A DNA stretch of 64,000 nucleotides from Vibrio anguillarum. GTDB taxonomy: Bacteria; Pseudomonadota; Gammaproteobacteria; Enterobacterales; Vibrionaceae. The notes under the pieces were generated by a model that saw only the letters and a list, made by a program, of their open reading frames with translations, ran no database searches and was not told where the DNA came from. Shown one piece after another: positions 62,065-64,000 of this stretch (the stretch's first letter is position 1; the number at the start of each line of letters is the position of its first letter). The translations under genes were made by a program, and so were the position numbers. The stretch lies in the NCBI RefSeq assembly GCF_001989995.2, contig NZ_JAHGUP010000008.1, forward strand, positions 1-64,000, in the 5' to 3' direction.

Positions 62065-63201
62065 TTAACGCTTCCGCTGGAGTTGGTAAAAAGCAAGGGC
62101 TCCCCAACCAAACACTTGCACCCACAAGATCCCCCACTGAGTGCTGATTTGATCCCATGATGCGCCCATTTGGTTCAAACTGAGAAAACTCTGAATGGCA
62201 GGCGTACTTGGAAAGAGGTTGGATATCCAAATGATAGGGCGTGGAATTGCTTCTAACGGCCAAATAAAACCAGCTGAAAAAATCAGTGGCATTGAGCTGA
62301 TTAATACCACTAACGTCACCAATTCTCGCCGCGGTGTAACTGAACCAAGCCAAATGCCGCATAGGCAAGAGGCCAGTAAGAAAGGCAGTAGAAGTAGCAA
62401 TAAATGCCCCGCACTGGCGAGGGTGTTGACACCATGTGAGGTAAAACTGGCACCAAAGTAGTACATGCTGAGTAGATAATAAACAGCAACAAGGACAATG
62501 CTGCGTACCAATATTAATCGTAGCGGTGTGGTATGACTCCAATAGCCATTTCCGTGCTTTTGTGTTCCGCCCATTAATCCTGCCGCCATGATCATGGTTT
62601 GTTGTAAGATCAAAACAAACACCGCTGGGACAACGTAATCAACATAACCCATGCGTGGGTTAAAGGTCGGTTTTAGGTTGATGCTTGTGGCGGAATAGTG
62701 CTGAGCGGCCAGAGAAAGCGGTTCTCCTTCCATCACTAAACGTGACACTTTACTTTTCGCAGCTAAGGTTCCACCAGCTTGCGATAAGCCCTCAACGATG
62801 GTGCCGTACACTAGAAAGTAAGAGGCATCGCCAGCGTAGGCCAGTGTTGGACTTTTTCCAAGTAGTAGGTCTTTATAAAAATGTTCAGGAATCACTAAAA
62901 TACCGCTAACTTTGCGGTTAAGAAAAGCCTGCTTGGCATCTTCAATGGTACTGTCTCGTTGAATCACTTTGACTTGTGGCGTTGCGTCAACCATGCGTTC
63001 TAGTTGGTAACTGGCTTGGCTTTTATCGAGATTGACAATCGAGAGTGTCTGCTCGCGTGGAGTTTGCTGCGTATAAGGCAAAGGGTATAAAAAGGAGTAA
63101 AAAACCACGCCACCAAAGACAGTCAACAGCACCACAGGGTTAGTGAATAGCGCTTTTAGCTCTGCTTTAAGTAGAGCAATGAATCGCGTAGTTTCAGTCA
63201 T
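62065..63201 (-). CDS. ABC-2 type permease (second of a pair)
   Basis: A 378-residue inner-membrane permease of the ABC-2 family. One helix near the N-terminus (NPVVLLTVFGGVVFYSFLYP) is followed by a periplasmic domain of about 150 residues, then five helices in the C-terminal half. The motif LQQTMIMAAGLMGGTQKHGNGYW and the final FSAGFIWPLEAIPRPIIW are typical of YhhJ/YbhR-type permeases. It overlaps the upstream permease by eight bases. The ATPase and, by analogy, an HlyD-type fusion protein should lie upstream, beyond the right edge. Export of a hydrophobic toxin is the usual guess; the substrate is unknown. Confidence 0.85.
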   Translation of the reverse strand: MTETTRFIALLKAELKALFTNPVVLLTVFGGVVFYSFLYPLPYTQQTPREQTLSIVNLDKSQASYQLERMVDATPQVKVIQRDSTIEDAKQAFLNRKVSGILVIPEHFYKDLLLGKSPTLAYAGDASYFLVYGTIVEGLSQAGGTLAAKSKVSRLVMEGEPLSLAAQHYSATSINLKPTFNPRMGYVDYVVPAVFVLILQQTMIMAAGLMGGTQKHGNGYWSHTTPLRLILVRSIVLVAVYYLLSMYYFGASFTSHGVNTLASAGHLLLLLLPFLLASCLCGIWLGSVTPRRELVTLVVLISSMPLIFSAGFIWPLEAIPRPIIWISNLFPSTPAIQSFLSLNQMGASWDQISTQWGILWVQVFGWGALAFYQLQRKR

Positions 63202-64000
63202 GGTTGATTCGCTCGGCTTGCTTGTGTTTACGGATAAGAATCAAAGTGAGCAGCAGCGGCAATGCATAGCCCAGCATTGGCACTAAATACTTCAGTGATG
63301 ACAGCAATTCAGCGTTATAACTCACTTGGCTTACTTGCACTTCAATGTAGTGACTCACTGGTAGCAGGCTTCGCCACCACTGCGCTAGAGTATTCATATC
63401 CGTCACTGGGAACGTAATGCCCATAAACGCAAAACTTGGTGCGGTAAAAGCGCCAGCAAAACTCATCGCTCTTGCCGGATCGAGTGTTAGAAAGAAAAAG
63501 AGTGCGCCCATGATCATACAGGCGAGCGTCATTGCAAGTTGTGCGATAATCAATAGAGCAAAACTGCCGTGCATTGGCCACATTAATATTTGATAAAACC
63601 AGATTAAAAAACCAATCCCTTGCAGCATAAAAATCGGCAGATAACGCATCAATGTTAGCGTTAAAATTCGTAATGGCTTTTCTCCAAGCCACATTTGCAA
63701 ACCAAAGTGACGATGGTTTGCTGCCAAAATCATAATGGTACTGACCACGACAACGATTTGCCAAAGAGCGGGTACAACCGCCGAGACTAAAAATTGCGCA
63801 TAGTTTGTATTGAGATTAAACAGGGGCGTAATCTGTGTCCTGATTGGTACGGCTCGCCCCATCGCACTCAATGTGGTTTGTTGGCTAGTCGCTAGGTTTT
63901 TTACGACATCCACTTGGGCATTGAACGTACTTTGTGCTTGAACAATAGCAGAGTTGATCAATCGTCCAACCAAAATGTATTGGCTATTGAAGAAGGTCGA
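63194..64000 (-). CDS. ABC-2 type permease, partial (off right edge)
   Basis: The C-terminal part of a second ABC-2 permease, at least 268 residues, open to the right edge; the first in-window start codon (TTG at 63973) is not the real start because FFNSQYILVGRL continues upstream in frame. A periplasmic segment (to about residue 70) is followed by five or six helices, including the conserved FAGAFTAPSFAFMGITFPV. It overlaps the next permease by eight bases, so both form one transporter with an ATPase encoded further upstream. Confidence 0.85.
   Translation of the reverse strand, partial: STFFNSQYILVGRLINSAIVQAQSTFNAQVDVVKNLATSQQTTLSAMGRAVPIRTQITPLFNLNTNYAQFLVSAVVPALWQIVVVVSTIMILAANHRHFGLQMWLGEKPLRILTLTLMRYLPIFMLQGIGFLIWFYQILMWPMHGSFALLIIAQLAMTLACMIMGALFFFLTLDPARAMSFAGAFTAPSFAFMGITFPVTDMNTLAQWWRSLLPVSHYIEVQVSQVSYNAELLSSLKYLVPMLGYALPLLLTLILIRKHKQAERINHD

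Overview
The window looks like part of the large chromosome of a Vibrio species. The chain polB / varA / uvrC / pgsA / tRNA cluster / pheST / ihfA / relV / tpm / purT / cdd / yohKJ / sbcB / tcyP / cobTSUC / astE / btuCD has the gene content and, as I remember it, the order of the V. cholerae VC1212-VC1245 region. The RtxA toxin, RelV and the VarA regulator are also Vibrio-type. No species can be assigned from the sequence alone.

Layout. (1) 1-2480 is the end of an AT-rich mobile element. It carries a tyrosine recombinase and, overlapping it by one base, a second recombinase-like gene that runs off the left edge. The element interrupts DNA polymerase II (polB) after about 230 codons; the pair resembles the recombinase genes of 'gamma-mobile-trio' (GMT) elements. 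(2) 3500-7441: varA-uvrC-pgsA, then a tRNA operon (Cys, Gly, Leu, Gly) followed by two 146-bp-spaced repeats, each carrying a broken 3' half of tRNA-Gly. (3) 8300-26940: housekeeping and signalling genes: a porin-like protein, a GNAT enzyme, pheST behind a likely attenuator, ihfA, relV, tpm, a soluble double-PAS chemoreceptor, purT with a PurR operator, a CHASE4/PAS/GGDEF/EAL protein, cdd behind a CRP/CytR-type promoter, yohJK, sbcB and the cystine carrier tcyP. (4) 27300-47430: a complete MARTX toxin locus, rtxBDE (minus) divergent from rtxHCA (plus). RtxA has 4399 residues. Its effector region holds RID, an alpha/beta hydrolase and an MCF cysteine protease, followed by the autoprocessing CPD. 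The first effector position, which carries the actin cross-linking domain in V. cholerae, is empty. (5) 47500-53670: cobalamin lower-loop assembly and salvage (cobT, cobS, cobU, cobC, btuC, btuD) with astE in between. (6) 53800-64000: a MazG-like hydrolase, a DUF1415 protein, a divergent LysR/MFS pair, a glutaredoxin-like protein, a metallopeptidase, rlmF, a small membrane protein, a PilF/PilW lipoprotein, metA, a P-loop kinase, and two ABC-2 permease genes, the last cut by the right edge.

How the parts work together. RtxC would acylate RtxA; RtxB, RtxE and RtxD (with an unlinked TolC) would export it; the InsP6-activated CPD would release the three effectors inside a host cell. The cobalamin genes take up corrinoids (btuCD) and attach the lower loop (cobUTSC); no de novo corrin-ring genes are present here. 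The least ordinary parts are the mobile element in polB, the effector make-up and location of the MARTX locus, and the tRNA-Gly-derived repeats. Similarities to named proteins are judged from motifs and memory; no search was run.
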